Origin: a virus
Virus record (IMG/VR): IMGVR_UViG_3300033153_013152
Coordinates: 1 to 64,000 of that record
Length of the DNA: 64,000 nucleotides
Strand: one strand, 5' to 3'
Shown: positions 32,045 to 39,798 of the stretch, piece by piece
How the letters are laid out: every line of letters begins with the position of its first letter
How positions within the stretch are numbered: the first letter of the stretch is position 1
Translations under genes and position numbers: made by a program
The notes under the pieces: model-generated
Seen by the model: only the letters and a program-made list of their open reading frames with translations
What the model was told of the DNA's origin: nothing
Database searches by the model: none

Positions 32045-32480
32045 ATTTTTTTACCTCAAACAAAAGATTTGTGCCAAATGTCCAATATTTAAAAAAATAT
32101 TTATTTTCTAACCATGTTGCAACCATTTCACAATCAGGAAGATTTTTAATCAAAATCATTCCTTTGTGATCACAACAACTAATCAAACGATTAATTACTA
32201 CCAATGGTTCATTTCCAAATAAATATCTATCATATTCGCATACAATTTTATCATACGCCCCTTCATCTAAACCATCAATTGAATCTACAAATTTAACATC
32301 TAAAAATTCTTTTTGCAAAGAATGTCTCAAATTGTTATTTAATTCGGCCACAACAATTCCTGAAACTGAATTGCAAATCCAAGGAATCACATCATTGCTT
32401 CTTTCGTTACCAACATAACAAAAGAAATCAGTTGTCTTTAGATTCACTTGATTAGAAATTGTTTCGTGCATTACTGACAT
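32037..32480 (-). CDS. Hypothetical protein, faint methyltransferase-like pattern (147 aa)
   Basis: CNSVSGIVVAELNNNLRHSL, then YDKIVCEYDRYLFGNEPLVV and GMILIKNLP, have the strand-helix order of a class I SAM fold, but the Gly-rich SAM loop is missing, so this is at best a degenerate or remote member. GGAGAAATAA before ATG supports the start. Confidence 0.5.
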   Translation of the reverse strand: MSVMHETISNQVNLKTTDFFCYVGNERSNDVIPWICNSVSGIVVAELNNNLRHSLQKEFLDVKFVDSIDGLDEGAYDKIVCEYDRYLFGNEPLVVINRLISCCDHKGMILIKNLPDCEMVATWLENKYFFKYWTFGTNLLFEVKKYV

Positions 32481-32489
32481 TTATTTCTC

Positions 32490-32903
32490 CTAATATTCTG
32501 AACTACATTCTATAACCAAAAAATCAATATCCTTCAAATCAATATCTACATTATAATACTTTTTGATTCTATTTTGCAACTCTTTTTTAATTTCTGATAC
32601 AATCATATCTTTTTTCAAAAAAGATTCTGCATTAAACCCTATAATTCTATTTTCCATTCCAAAAGTACAAATTTCACTTTTATTTGGAGCTTTATAAACA
32701 CCATATCCATTTTCTACAAAATTTTTTCCTCCACCATAATATTCATATTCCAATCTTTCATCAAATTCTTTTGGAATTTCTAAAACTTTAGCTAATTTTT
32801 TCCAACTATTATTTTCATTTGGATAATTTTCATATCTATTTACACCAACAACAACATAAGAACTACTTGAACTATTTGATACGAAACCTGCTCTTACCTT
32901 CAT
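32490..32903 (-). CDS. GFVSNSSSSSY-tag protein (137 aa)
   Basis: Begins MKVRAGFVSNSSSSSYVVVG, the tag with Tyr in place of the final Phe. The remainder (YENYPNENNSWKKLAKVLEI, then FGMENRIIGFNAESFLKKD) is an alpha/beta protein unlike the other tag proteins. AAGGAG precedes ATG. It is directly downstream of purA. Confidence 0.75.
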   Translation of the reverse strand: MKVRAGFVSNSSSSSYVVVGVNRYENYPNENNSWKKLAKVLEIPKEFDERLEYEYYGGGKNFVENGYGVYKAPNKSEICTFGMENRIIGFNAESFLKKDMIVSEIKKELQNRIKKYYNVDIDLKDIDFLVIECSSEY

Positions 32904-32904
32904 T

Positions 32905-33996
32905 TTATATCTCCTTCATCAACTTTCTATCTGCACCAGTTGATACATATTTAACCTTGACATTAACATAATCTTGAACCATTTGCAACAAAAAATCAAT
33001 ATCAGGTTTTATAGTAACATACTGTGGAACACATCTATCATATTGATATTTCATATATGGAATAGTATTCAAAAATTTATCATTTAATTTATAAAAAGTG
33101 CATACTTTTATTGAATCTAAATCTTGAATTACATCAAATTTAGTTAAAGCTAAACTAGTACAACCATTAATTCTAATTGCATAATTCAATGCAGGTAAAT
33201 CTAACCATCCAACCTTTCTTCTTCTTCCTGTTGTTGCACCAAATTCATCACCAATCCTTACAATATGATCATCATATTTTTCATCTTCAATTAAAGTTGG
33301 AAATGGACCTACGCCAACTTTTGTAAGATATGGTTTAAAAACACCAACAACCTCACGAACTTTAGTTGGACCTATTCCTGCAGAAGAGCAGGCTGCACCA
33401 GCTACATTTGTTGTTGTAGAAATATTTGGATATGTAGTTCCATGATCAATATCCAAAAGAGTACCTTGTGCTCCTTCAAAAATAATAGTTTTTCCTTCGT
33501 CATTTAATTTATTAATTTCATATGGAACATCACAATAATAAGATTCAAAATCTTTTAGAGATTCTATTCTTATTCCTTTCCTCCCATATTTGTCAGAAGA
33601 ACATGGTGACATTCCTCTCTTAGTTGAACCGACGCCATTTTCTGTATTTTCTGCAACACAATCTCTTTCTACATGATTGTTTGTTATTACATGACAATCT
33701 GGAGATATTTTCAAATTATTACTTACATCATAACCACAACTTTTAATTTCCTCTATTTCTTTAGCCAAACTCTCTGCACTAATTAAAACTGATGATGCCA
33801 AATATGATTTTTTATTTGATAAAATACCTGCTGGTATAAGATGTAATTTGAATTTATCATTTCTAATTACAACTGTATGGCCTGCATTTGGACCACCTGA
33901 AAATCTTACACATGCATCAGCTTTTTGCATGAGATAATCAACTATTTTTGCTTTGCCTTCGTCTCCAGATTGAAGACCAACAACTATTTTAATCAT
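32905..33996 (-). CDS. purA: Adenylosuccinate synthetase (363 aa)
   Basis: GLQSGDEGKAKIVD near the N-terminus is the GTP/IMP-binding loop, keeping the catalytic Asp, although the usual aromatic residue before it is Ser. FSGGPNAGHTVV is the second signature; IFEGAQGTLLDIDHGTTYP, ATTGRRRKVGWLD and TKFD are further conserved blocks. It is shorter than E. coli PurA (432 aa), like archaeal and phage forms. It joins IMP and Asp using GTP; purB lies immediately upstream and overlaps it by 8 nt. The kept Asp argues against a PurZ (2-aminoadenine) enzyme. Start at M7 follows AAGGAAAAG. Confidence 0.92.
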   Translation of the reverse strand: MIKIVVGLQSGDEGKAKIVDYLMQKADACVRFSGGPNAGHTVVIRNDKFKLHLIPAGILSNKKSYLASSVLISAESLAKEIEEIKSCGYDVSNNLKISPDCHVITNNHVERDCVAENTENGVGSTKRGMSPCSSDKYGRKGIRIESLKDFESYYCDVPYEINKLNDEGKTIIFEGAQGTLLDIDHGTTYPNISTTTNVAGAACSSAGIGPTKVREVVGVFKPYLTKVGVGPFPTLIEDEKYDDHIVRIGDEFGATTGRRRKVGWLDLPALNYAIRINGCTSLALTKFDVIQDLDSIKVCTFYKLNDKFLNTIPYMKYQYDRCVPQYVTIKPDIDFLLQMVQDYVNVKVKYVSTGADRKLMKEI

Positions 33997-35140
33997 TTTC
34001 TTTTCCTTGGACAATCCTATATGCTTCTTGTCTACCTTTACCTTCCCTTATTAGTTCCAATAATTTACCTTGAGAATCTGAATATTTTTCTAAATTTTTA
34101 TTTATATTATCAAAATTAAATTCTATATTTTCAAATATGTATATGACACGTTTCAACATAAAATGTAACAAATTGAAAGCATCAGGGAAAATAATTCTTT
34201 CAACTGACGAATGAGATATATCTCTTTGATCCCACAAAGAAATATTTTCCATTGCTGGCTGCACATAACTTCTCATTATTCTTGCCAAACCACTTATATT
34301 CTCACAAAGAATTGGATTTCTCTTGGTTGGCATAGCAGAAGAACCTGTTTGTTTTTTGTCAAATGGTTCATATATTTCTTCAATTCCCGACTGTTGATGA
34401 AGTCTAATTTGAAGAACCATCTTTTCTAAACTACTTGCTAATAAAGCCATATTTGCAATTAAACGAGCATATGATTCTCTTGGTACAACTTGAGTTGTTT
34501 CGCAATAACGCAACCCAAGTCTACACAAAATATCAACTTCATTTGAACGAGAAATGTATTTATTATCCCCTACTGCTCCAGAAATTTTTCCACATACAAT
34601 ATCATCACATAAATGATATTCGTGATTTACCATATCTTGTGCAAACACCCTAAACATTCTTTTCAACAAAATTGGTTCAGCATGTTGCCCATGGGTTCTA
34701 CCCATTATCTTTGTGCCATCTACTTTCTTTGGCAATTCATCAAAAAATATCAATCTCAATTTATTATAAGATTTGTGTAATATGTCTAATGAATCTCTAA
34801 TTGCAATTGCATTTCCTGTATCAACAATATCAGAAGATGTTAATCCATAATGAATAAATCTACCATCACTATCAGCTTTAGAAATAAAATTTTCCAATGT
34901 AAATACAAATGCATTTACATCATGATGAATTTCTTTTTCTAATTCTTTAGAATCATGAATTACGAAAGAAACATATCTATCCAACAATTTATCAAAATGA
35001 ATAGACAAATCATTGGAAGGAATAACCTTTTGTTCTTGCAATACATCATTAACTGTTTTTTCTATTTCTATCCAACGTTTATATTTTCCTCTTTCACTCC
35101 AAATTTTCTCCATTTCTGGTGTAGAATACCTTTCAATCAT
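33989..35140 (-). CDS. purB: Adenylosuccinate lyase (383 aa)
   Basis: TGSSAMPTKRNPILCE (about residue 265) is the fumarase/aspartase superfamily signature; IHHDVNAFVF and GRTHGQHAEP carry the two catalytic His regions; SSDIVDTGNA fits substrate binding. Somewhat shorter than bacterial PurB. It releases fumarate from adenylosuccinate to give AMP. Order purB-purA with an 8-nt overlap marks one operon, a complete IMP-to-AMP path. Confidence 0.92.
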   Translation of the reverse strand: MIERYSTPEMEKIWSERGKYKRWIEIEKTVNDVLQEQKVIPSNDLSIHFDKLLDRYVSFVIHDSKELEKEIHHDVNAFVFTLENFISKADSDGRFIHYGLTSSDIVDTGNAIAIRDSLDILHKSYNKLRLIFFDELPKKVDGTKIMGRTHGQHAEPILLKRMFRVFAQDMVNHEYHLCDDIVCGKISGAVGDNKYISRSNEVDILCRLGLRYCETTQVVPRESYARLIANMALLASSLEKMVLQIRLHQQSGIEEIYEPFDKKQTGSSAMPTKRNPILCENISGLARIMRSYVQPAMENISLWDQRDISHSSVERIIFPDAFNLLHFMLKRVIYIFENIEFNFDNINKNLEKYSDSQGKLLELIREGKGRQEAYRIVQGKEND

Positions 35141-35276
35141 CTAATTCACCAAAATATTTTTCTATTTTCTTATCCCTTCTTTTACTCAAAAATGAAAACA
35201 ATCCAATTGTAAATGCAATTATACCACCATATACAATCAAAAACCCAACTAAAAATTCTAACATTCCATCAAACAT
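35133..35276 (-). CDS. Small membrane protein (47 aa)
   Basis: MFDGMLEFLVGFLIVYGGII begins a long hydrophobic helix followed by a basic-acidic tail (KRRDKKIEKYFGELDD). The ATG begins one base after the stop of the 26-aa gene 35278-35358, implying coupled translation. Function unknown. Confidence 0.55.
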   Translation of the reverse strand: MFDGMLEFLVGFLIVYGGIIAFTIGLFSFLSKRRDKKIEKYFGELDD

Positions 35277-35277
35277 A

Positions 35278-35358
35278 TTATTCACTAAAGTTGTGATATA
35301 TACTTCCTGCAGTCCAACCAATTACAATTCCTATTAGTGTCCAGAATATGACTTGCAT
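35278..35358 (-). CDS. Micro membrane protein (26 aa)
   Basis: MQVIFWTLIGIVIGWTAGSI plus six residues is one hydrophobic helix. The ATG shares a base with the stop of the tag gene upstream (TGATG) and has CAGGA 7 nt before it, the arrangement of real genes here. It and the next gene may form a two-component membrane pair. Confidence 0.5.
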   Translation of the reverse strand: MQVIFWTLIGIVIGWTAGSIYHNFSE

Positions 35359-35738
35359 CAATATCCTGCTTCAGAAAAGATTACTTCTACATCATCACTC
35401 TCAATGTCATTTAATCCTCTGTGACACAACATATATTCTTCTGGTTCAGTTTCATCGCAAAAAGAACCAAAGTGAACAATTTTTCCTTCCTCAATTGCTT
35501 TTTTTGGTGCACACCACTCTTTCCAATTCCAATCTCCCTTATTTGGAATTTCTCCACCCCATTTTTGATAATGAGCAATAAGCTCTTCTAGAGTACTAAT
35601 TGACTTATCAACATAATCAGACAAATCAACTTCAATAATAAATTTAACTTTACTATTCATATTGTCGCCTTTGTTCTTTGTAGCAACAACAAAAGAAGAA
35701 GAACTGCTATTACTTACAAAACCATTTCTTGACTTCAT
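35358..35738 (-). CDS. GFVSNSSSSSF-tag protein (126 aa)
   Basis: Begins MKSRNGFVSNSSSSSFVVAT. The body is acidic alpha/beta (VKFIIEVDLSDYVDKSISTL, then IEGKIVHFGSFCDETEPE) and ends EVIFSEAGY. AGGAAATATT precedes ATG and a good promoter (35762-35790) stands upstream, so this is the first gene of the purB-purA-containing transcript. Confidence 0.75.
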   Translation of the reverse strand: MKSRNGFVSNSSSSSFVVATKNKGDNMNSKVKFIIEVDLSDYVDKSISTLEELIAHYQKWGGEIPNKGDWNWKEWCAPKKAIEEGKIVHFGSFCDETEPEEYMLCHRGLNDIESDDVEVIFSEAGY

Positions 35739-35761
35739 AATATTTCCTATATTGTTTTTTA

Positions 35762-35790
35762 GTTATAGCACAAGTTTTTGTATCAGTCAA
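35762..35790 (-). promoter_or_regulatory. Sigma70-like promoter
   Basis: Minus-strand TTGACT (35785-35790), a 17-bp spacer and TATAAC (35762-35767), each five of six to consensus. The -35 overlaps the last codons of the upstream gene. It should drive the tag gene, the membrane pair, purB and purA. Confidence 0.7.
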
Positions 35791-36466
35791 TAGCTTCTAC
35801 AAATTCTTTCATCAATGGGAGCGAAATGATCATAGAACAAATACTATTTGGATTATTTGTGTTCCATTCTGAAAGTCTATGATTTCTTCTTTGAAAATAC
35901 ATTGTCAATGCAGTTTCATAATTCATTGAATAAGTTGCTTTTTGAAGAAAACCCGAAGGGAGAAGATTTTTGTATTCTCTACGAATTTTATTTATCATAT
36001 TTGTATCTTTGTGAAATTTCGCATCTCTGAAACTTTCCCCAATCCCATTTAGTTCTTCTAACAATTCATTAGAAATTGGCTGTTCAAAATCATCTTGAGT
36101 CAAATCTCTTAACCCAAGAGTGTGCATTGTTGAACAACTGTTACGTACTGTTGCAACCTTGTACGTATCGAGTTCACTCCATACATATATTGGTATAGTA
36201 ATATCAAACCATACTTGAACATGTCTTAGAAATTTACGATGTTCCGAACCACCCCTTATAAGATTATAAGCTAATTGAAGATCTTTAGGACCAATACATG
36301 GTAATTCTAAACACTCAATTCTTTGTTTGTAAAAATATCTAGGTTCATACACAAATGAATTTACGTGTCCAAATAGACTATCACTTTTATCCCACGAGTT
36401 CATAGGATTTCTTAAACCACGAAAAGCCGCTTTAAACCCATACACTTCTATATTTTCAATTTTCAT
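35783..36466 (-). CDS. Conserved phage protein (227 aa)
   Basis: LIRGGSEHRKFLRHVQVWFDITIPIYVW, then SELDTYKVATVRNSCSTMH and a late MYFQRRNHRLSEWN, are conserved marks of a family common in phages and Firmicutes. The overall layout faintly recalls flavin-dependent thymidylate synthase (ThyX) but the RHRxxSxNExSxRY signature is absent, so I do not assign it. No thymidylate synthase is otherwise visible in the window. Confidence 0.65.
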   Translation of the reverse strand: MKIENIEVYGFKAAFRGLRNPMNSWDKSDSLFGHVNSFVYEPRYFYKQRIECLELPCIGPKDLQLAYNLIRGGSEHRKFLRHVQVWFDITIPIYVWSELDTYKVATVRNSCSTMHTLGLRDLTQDDFEQPISNELLEELNGIGESFRDAKFHKDTNMINKIRREYKNLLPSGFLQKATYSMNYETALTMYFQRRNHRLSEWNTNNPNSICSMIISLPLMKEFVEAID

Positions 36467-36916
36467 TTAAAACTCCATATACAACTTTCCTTTGAGTCGA
36501 ATAATACTTATTAAATATCTAACTTCACAAACTCCTTCACCAATAAATGCAACATAACCTTGAATTTGTAATGTACCATTAAATTTATCTTCAGCACAAG
36601 ATAATTCTAAAATTTTATAAGATTCCAAATGACAATCATAATCATTTTTTTCTTGTAAATAATAAAAATATAATTTATTTTCATCCTTTTGAATAACATT
36701 TTCCATATACAAAGAAGTTCCTTCTTCTTGAATATCATAACTTCCATTGGTTTTTTCCATAATATACCATGGAGCCTTAAATGTTTTCCCTTCTTTTTCC
36801 GAATCCCAACTTTGTTCATAAACTTTATCAACTTTATAATATCCAGATTTCAAAATAGAACTATTTCCACACCCAACCAACATCAATAACATCAATAAAA
36901 AACCAAACCATTTCAT
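36467..36916 (-). CDS. Predicted lipoprotein, paralogue of 9029-9472 (149 aa)
   Basis: MKWFGFLLMLLMLVGC-GNSS is a classic lipoprotein signal. The mature part opens GYYKVDKVYEQSW and continues WYIMEKTNGSYDIQ and a C-terminal beta segment with Cys pairs, the same order as the lipoprotein at 9029. This suggests a duplicated envelope protein 27 kb apart. Function unknown. Its start is adjacent to the membrane gene 36916. Confidence 0.75.
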   Translation of the reverse strand: MKWFGFLLMLLMLVGCGNSSILKSGYYKVDKVYEQSWDSEKEGKTFKAPWYIMEKTNGSYDIQEEGTSLYMENVIQKDENKLYFYYLQEKNDYDCHLESYKILELSCAEDKFNGTLQIQGYVAFIGEGVCEVRYLISIIRLKGKLYMEF

Positions 36917-37248
36917 TATACTATAACTCCTCCTCTTATTAAAAGAGCACCATTAAACAAAACAACTAAAATATGAACAATAATCATACCAAAATAAATA
37001 CCTAAAATAAATTTAGTCATTATTATATTCAATAACAACCTCATCAATACTAATGACATAGAACCCAAAACAAACGAACAAATTAATCCAATATTTAAAC
37101 TATAATTTTCAATTAAATAATTTATAAGTGGATTTAATTCATAAAACTTAGAACTAGATAAAGCAATATAAGTTGTAACAATATCACCAAATTTAAATAA
37201 TATTCCAATAATCAAAAAAATATTTAACTTTATCTTATTCATTTCCAT
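36916..37248 (-). CDS. Multi-pass membrane protein (110 aa)
   Basis: Three hydrophobic helices with GDIVTTYIALSSSKFYELNP between the first two; the GD-x-x-TT-x-x-A...ELNP pattern resembles the DUF5658 family of small membrane proteins. Function unknown. Start M1 or M3; neither has a strong ribosome site. Confidence 0.6.
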   Translation of the reverse strand: MEMNKIKLNIFLIIGILFKFGDIVTTYIALSSSKFYELNPLINYLIENYSLNIGLICSFVLGSMSLVLMRLLLNIIMTKFILGIYFGMIIVHILVVLFNGALLIRGGVIV

Positions 37249-37499
37249 TTTATTTTTTCTTCTTCCAGATCAATAACAGAAAAACAACCACGATCACACC
37301 TACATATATAAAATATGTCACCACTTATCTTTTTTTGTTTATAAACATATTTCATATCACTCTTACATGTAGAGGTTTTACAATAATTTTGACACCTTCT
37401 ATTAACATAATTTAGGGCACATCCAGAACTAAAAAGTATTAAAAAAATATATCCTAAAAAAATAACACCATAAAATATATACAAACAATTACCATTCAT
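37239..37499 (-). CDS. Predicted Cys-rich lipoprotein (86 aa)
   Basis: A hydrophobic N-terminal region ends at LFSSGC, a lipobox. The mature part holds seven further Cys residues (RRCQNYCKTSTCKSD, ICRCDRGC), a pattern for disulfide-bonded periplasmic or surface proteins. The ATG lies within the last codons of the upstream peptidase gene. Confidence 0.65.
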   Translation of the reverse strand: MNGNCLYIFYGVIFLGYIFLILFSSGCALNYVNRRCQNYCKTSTCKSDMKYVYKQKKISGDIFYICRCDRGCFSVIDLEEEKIKWK

Positions 37500-38013
37500 C
37501 TAACCACCTACCTTCTGTTATAATTTTTTGCCATCCAAATCTCTTATAAAAATAATTAAACCATTGTCTTAAAGTTTCTGGAGTTAAAACATTGTATGGC
37601 AAATGCGTCATACCGGAATCATTCAAAACCCTCAAAACAAAATCTACACAAATCATTTTTTGAAAACTATAACTAGGATTTCTTATTTTTGTTTTTAACC
37701 ATTTTTTAACCAATGGAAACCACGAAAACCAATCCCACCACGCAAATTTTTTTCCCAAATGTTTAAGATTTTTTTTGATAGAATCATCTAATCTTTTATC
37801 ATCAATTTCAAATTCTTCAATTATTATATTATCTCTCTTAAATTCTTTTTCTCTAAGAATACACATTGTACGTTCAACATGTAATATTAATGATTCTTCT
37901 AAAAATTCATCATATATTTTAATGTAAGTATGAGATACTTTTGATCTTGTACAAAAACGAATAATTTTAGAAAACCACATATCACTTGTAGAAAATCCTA
38001 CAACGATTTTCAT
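37489..38013 (-). CDS. Permuted NlpC/P60 (YiiX-like) cysteine hydrolase (174 aa)
   Basis: RSKVSHTYIKI near residue 23 supplies the His, and FQKMICVDFVLRVLNDSG near residue 120 the Cys, in the reversed order of circularly permuted papain-fold enzymes (YiiX/LRAT group). Such proteins cut peptidoglycan peptides or lipids. No signal peptide is present. It lies beside lipoprotein and membrane genes, fitting an envelope task. Confidence 0.7.
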   Translation of the reverse strand: MKIVVGFSTSDMWFSKIIRFCTRSKVSHTYIKIYDEFLEESLILHVERTMCILREKEFKRDNIIIEEFEIDDKRLDDSIKKNLKHLGKKFAWWDWFSWFPLVKKWLKTKIRNPSYSFQKMICVDFVLRVLNDSGMTHLPYNVLTPETLRQWFNYFYKRFGWQKIITEGRWLDEW

Positions 38014-38912
38014 TTCTCATACCTCAAATTTTTAATAATTAAATTTGGAATTGGTTTGCCCAACACCTTATTAATTGGACAACCACTAGCCGATTTATGA
38101 CCACCACCACCATTCAATTCTGCAATTTGTGACACATCAAAATTATCACCTTTAGCTCTAAACGATAATGTTCTTGAACCAACAATAATTGCAAAATCAA
38201 TATCTAAATCAATACTATTACACATTTTATTACCCAATAAACTTTGATGTCTATTGGAATCAATTATACCAATTCTATATTTCTTATCATTGATTCTCTT
38301 GGTAAAGACAGTAACTTGATTTAGTTTCTCTTCAACATACCTATCTCTTTTGCAATCTTCAATTAAAATTATTGCCCTTTCTGTATCACTCAAATCTAAT
38401 GATAAATTTTTGTAGAATCTATCAATGAACAAATCTTGTTCATATGCATGAAACAATGTAGAAATATCTCTTGATTTTGAATTTTCCCAAATCCATCTAT
38501 CAACATCATCAACTACATCAACAAACATTTTTTCATTAATAATGTTAAGTAAATATGAATTTAATTGTAACCATCCCAAAAATATTTTTGAACCACAATT
38601 TTTATTATGCCTATCTATTACTGCCCAAGGATATTTGATTAATTCATTAGCAGACTTGTGATGATCTATCAAAGTAACATCACTTCTTAAGTTGTCTATG
38701 TTATCTGCTACTTGTTTTGATACAGAAATGTCTGCAAATATAATTGGATCTTCCCAATTGTAAATCAAATCCATTGCTATTTCATCTGTTGCATTGTGAG
38801 TAGGAACAGTGAAAACAATGTTTTCTTTTGCTCCTCCTGCACGCATAAATAAAATGGCACAAGCTGCTCCATCCAAACAATTTTTATGAGTAACCAATTT
38901 AGTATTTAACAC
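38010..38912 (-). CDS. DHH/DHHA1 phosphoesterase (300 aa)
   Basis: THKNCLDGAACA (residue 8), FADISVS, and LIDHHKSANE give the DHH metal site; the C-terminal GGGGHKSASGCPI is the DHHA1 substrate-binding motif. Relatives include NrnA (short RNA degradation and 3'-phosphoadenosine phosphate) and cyclic di-nucleotide phosphodiesterases. Degrading host cyclic nucleotide alarm signals is a possible, untested role. Start is GTG, preceded by AAGGATGG. Confidence 0.88.
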   Translation of the reverse strand: MLNTKLVTHKNCLDGAACAILFMRAGGAKENIVFTVPTHNATDEIAMDLIYNWEDPIIFADISVSKQVADNIDNLRSDVTLIDHHKSANELIKYPWAVIDRHNKNCGSKIFLGWLQLNSYLLNIINEKMFVDVVDDVDRWIWENSKSRDISTLFHAYEQDLFIDRFYKNLSLDLSDTERAIILIEDCKRDRYVEEKLNQVTVFTKRINDKKYRIGIIDSNRHQSLLGNKMCNSIDLDIDFAIIVGSRTLSFRAKGDNFDVSQIAELNGGGGHKSASGCPINKVLGKPIPNLIIKNLRYEK

Positions 38913-38938
38913 GTATGTTCCATCCTTTTTTTCATTAT

Positions 38939-39766
38939 TTATCTTACATAAAGACCCACAATCATTTTCTTTTCATATTCATTACGCAACATTCCTCTTA
39001 TATCTCTACCAAAATAATATGTCACACCCAATCTTGTTTCGTAAAGATTATAACTCTTGTCCATAAGAATTGCACCCATTTGAATACTATACTGTAAAGC
39101 ATCAACATCACCTTCAAATGATAAATCATGTGACATATAAAAATTAAAATCTTGATCCATACGTCTTACTTCGGCCGATATTCCAATAAAATCTTTACCC
39201 ATATAATCAGGAACTATATTAAAACAACGACCATATCTTCCATTAACATCAAATGATACACTAGAACTATCAAGTAGATTTCCAAATGACATACGCAACA
39301 TAAAAAAATCTCTAGAATAAACATGATTAACAACATCAATTCTTTGTTTTGGTGGAGCATCATTAGCACCATCTCCAAGATGCGCCGATATATGACCATA
39401 CTCAAACCTAAATGCTGCTTTTCTTGTTGCAACCGTAAATGGAATACCGAATGAAAAATCTTGTGTAAGAAGTGGAAACTCCCAAACTCTATGACCCAAT
39501 GTTACATTTGTAAAACCATAAAGACCAATTTGCCAAACCCAATCGCCTTTGAACTCGGTATAGACTACAATATCCCTACCTAAACTAGCACCCAAATATC
39601 TGACAAAATCACCTTCCTCTGCAATTGTATGAAATGCAATACTACTATCACTATTAAGAGGATTACCATAAGCTATTCTAAATAATTGTTTTTCATCAAA
39701 AAAAGAACCGGCATTAGAAATTACAGGAAACAAAAGAATAAACAAGAAAATAAGTTTTTTCATCAT
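38939..39766 (-). CDS. Outer-membrane beta-barrel, DUF1207-like (275 aa)
   Basis: A signal peptide (FLFILLFPVISNA-GSFF) is followed by FRIAYGNPLNS, LGASLGRDIVVY, SFGIPFTVATRKAAFRFEYGHISAHLGD, and alternating-residue strands to the C-terminus. This order of motifs (YGN, ASLG, HxSxHLGD) matches DUF1207 proteins of Gram-negative bacteria. Phage-encoded outer-membrane proteins can block rival phages or change permeability. AGGTGT precedes the double ATG. Confidence 0.75.
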   Translation of the reverse strand: MMKKLIFLFILLFPVISNAGSFFDEKQLFRIAYGNPLNSDSSIAFHTIAEEGDFVRYLGASLGRDIVVYTEFKGDWVWQIGLYGFTNVTLGHRVWEFPLLTQDFSFGIPFTVATRKAAFRFEYGHISAHLGDGANDAPPKQRIDVVNHVYSRDFFMLRMSFGNLLDSSSVSFDVNGRYGRCFNIVPDYMGKDFIGISAEVRRMDQDFNFYMSHDLSFEGDVDALQYSIQMGAILMDKSYNLYETRLGVTYYFGRDIRGMLRNEYEKKMIVGLYVR

Positions 39767-39798
39767 ACACCTATGATAACATAGATTTCAAATAAAGA

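Noticed and set aside
32905-33996. PurZ (2-aminoadenine DNA) instead of PurA
   Set aside because: The catalytic Asp in SGDEGK is kept. As I recall, PurZ enzymes change this residue. The HD protein in the replication cluster lacks its Asp, and the gene at 20393 does not show a clear MazZ-type motif set.
35783-36466. Flavin-dependent thymidylate synthase (ThyX)
   Set aside because: Only a faint similarity in layout; the ThyX signature is missing.
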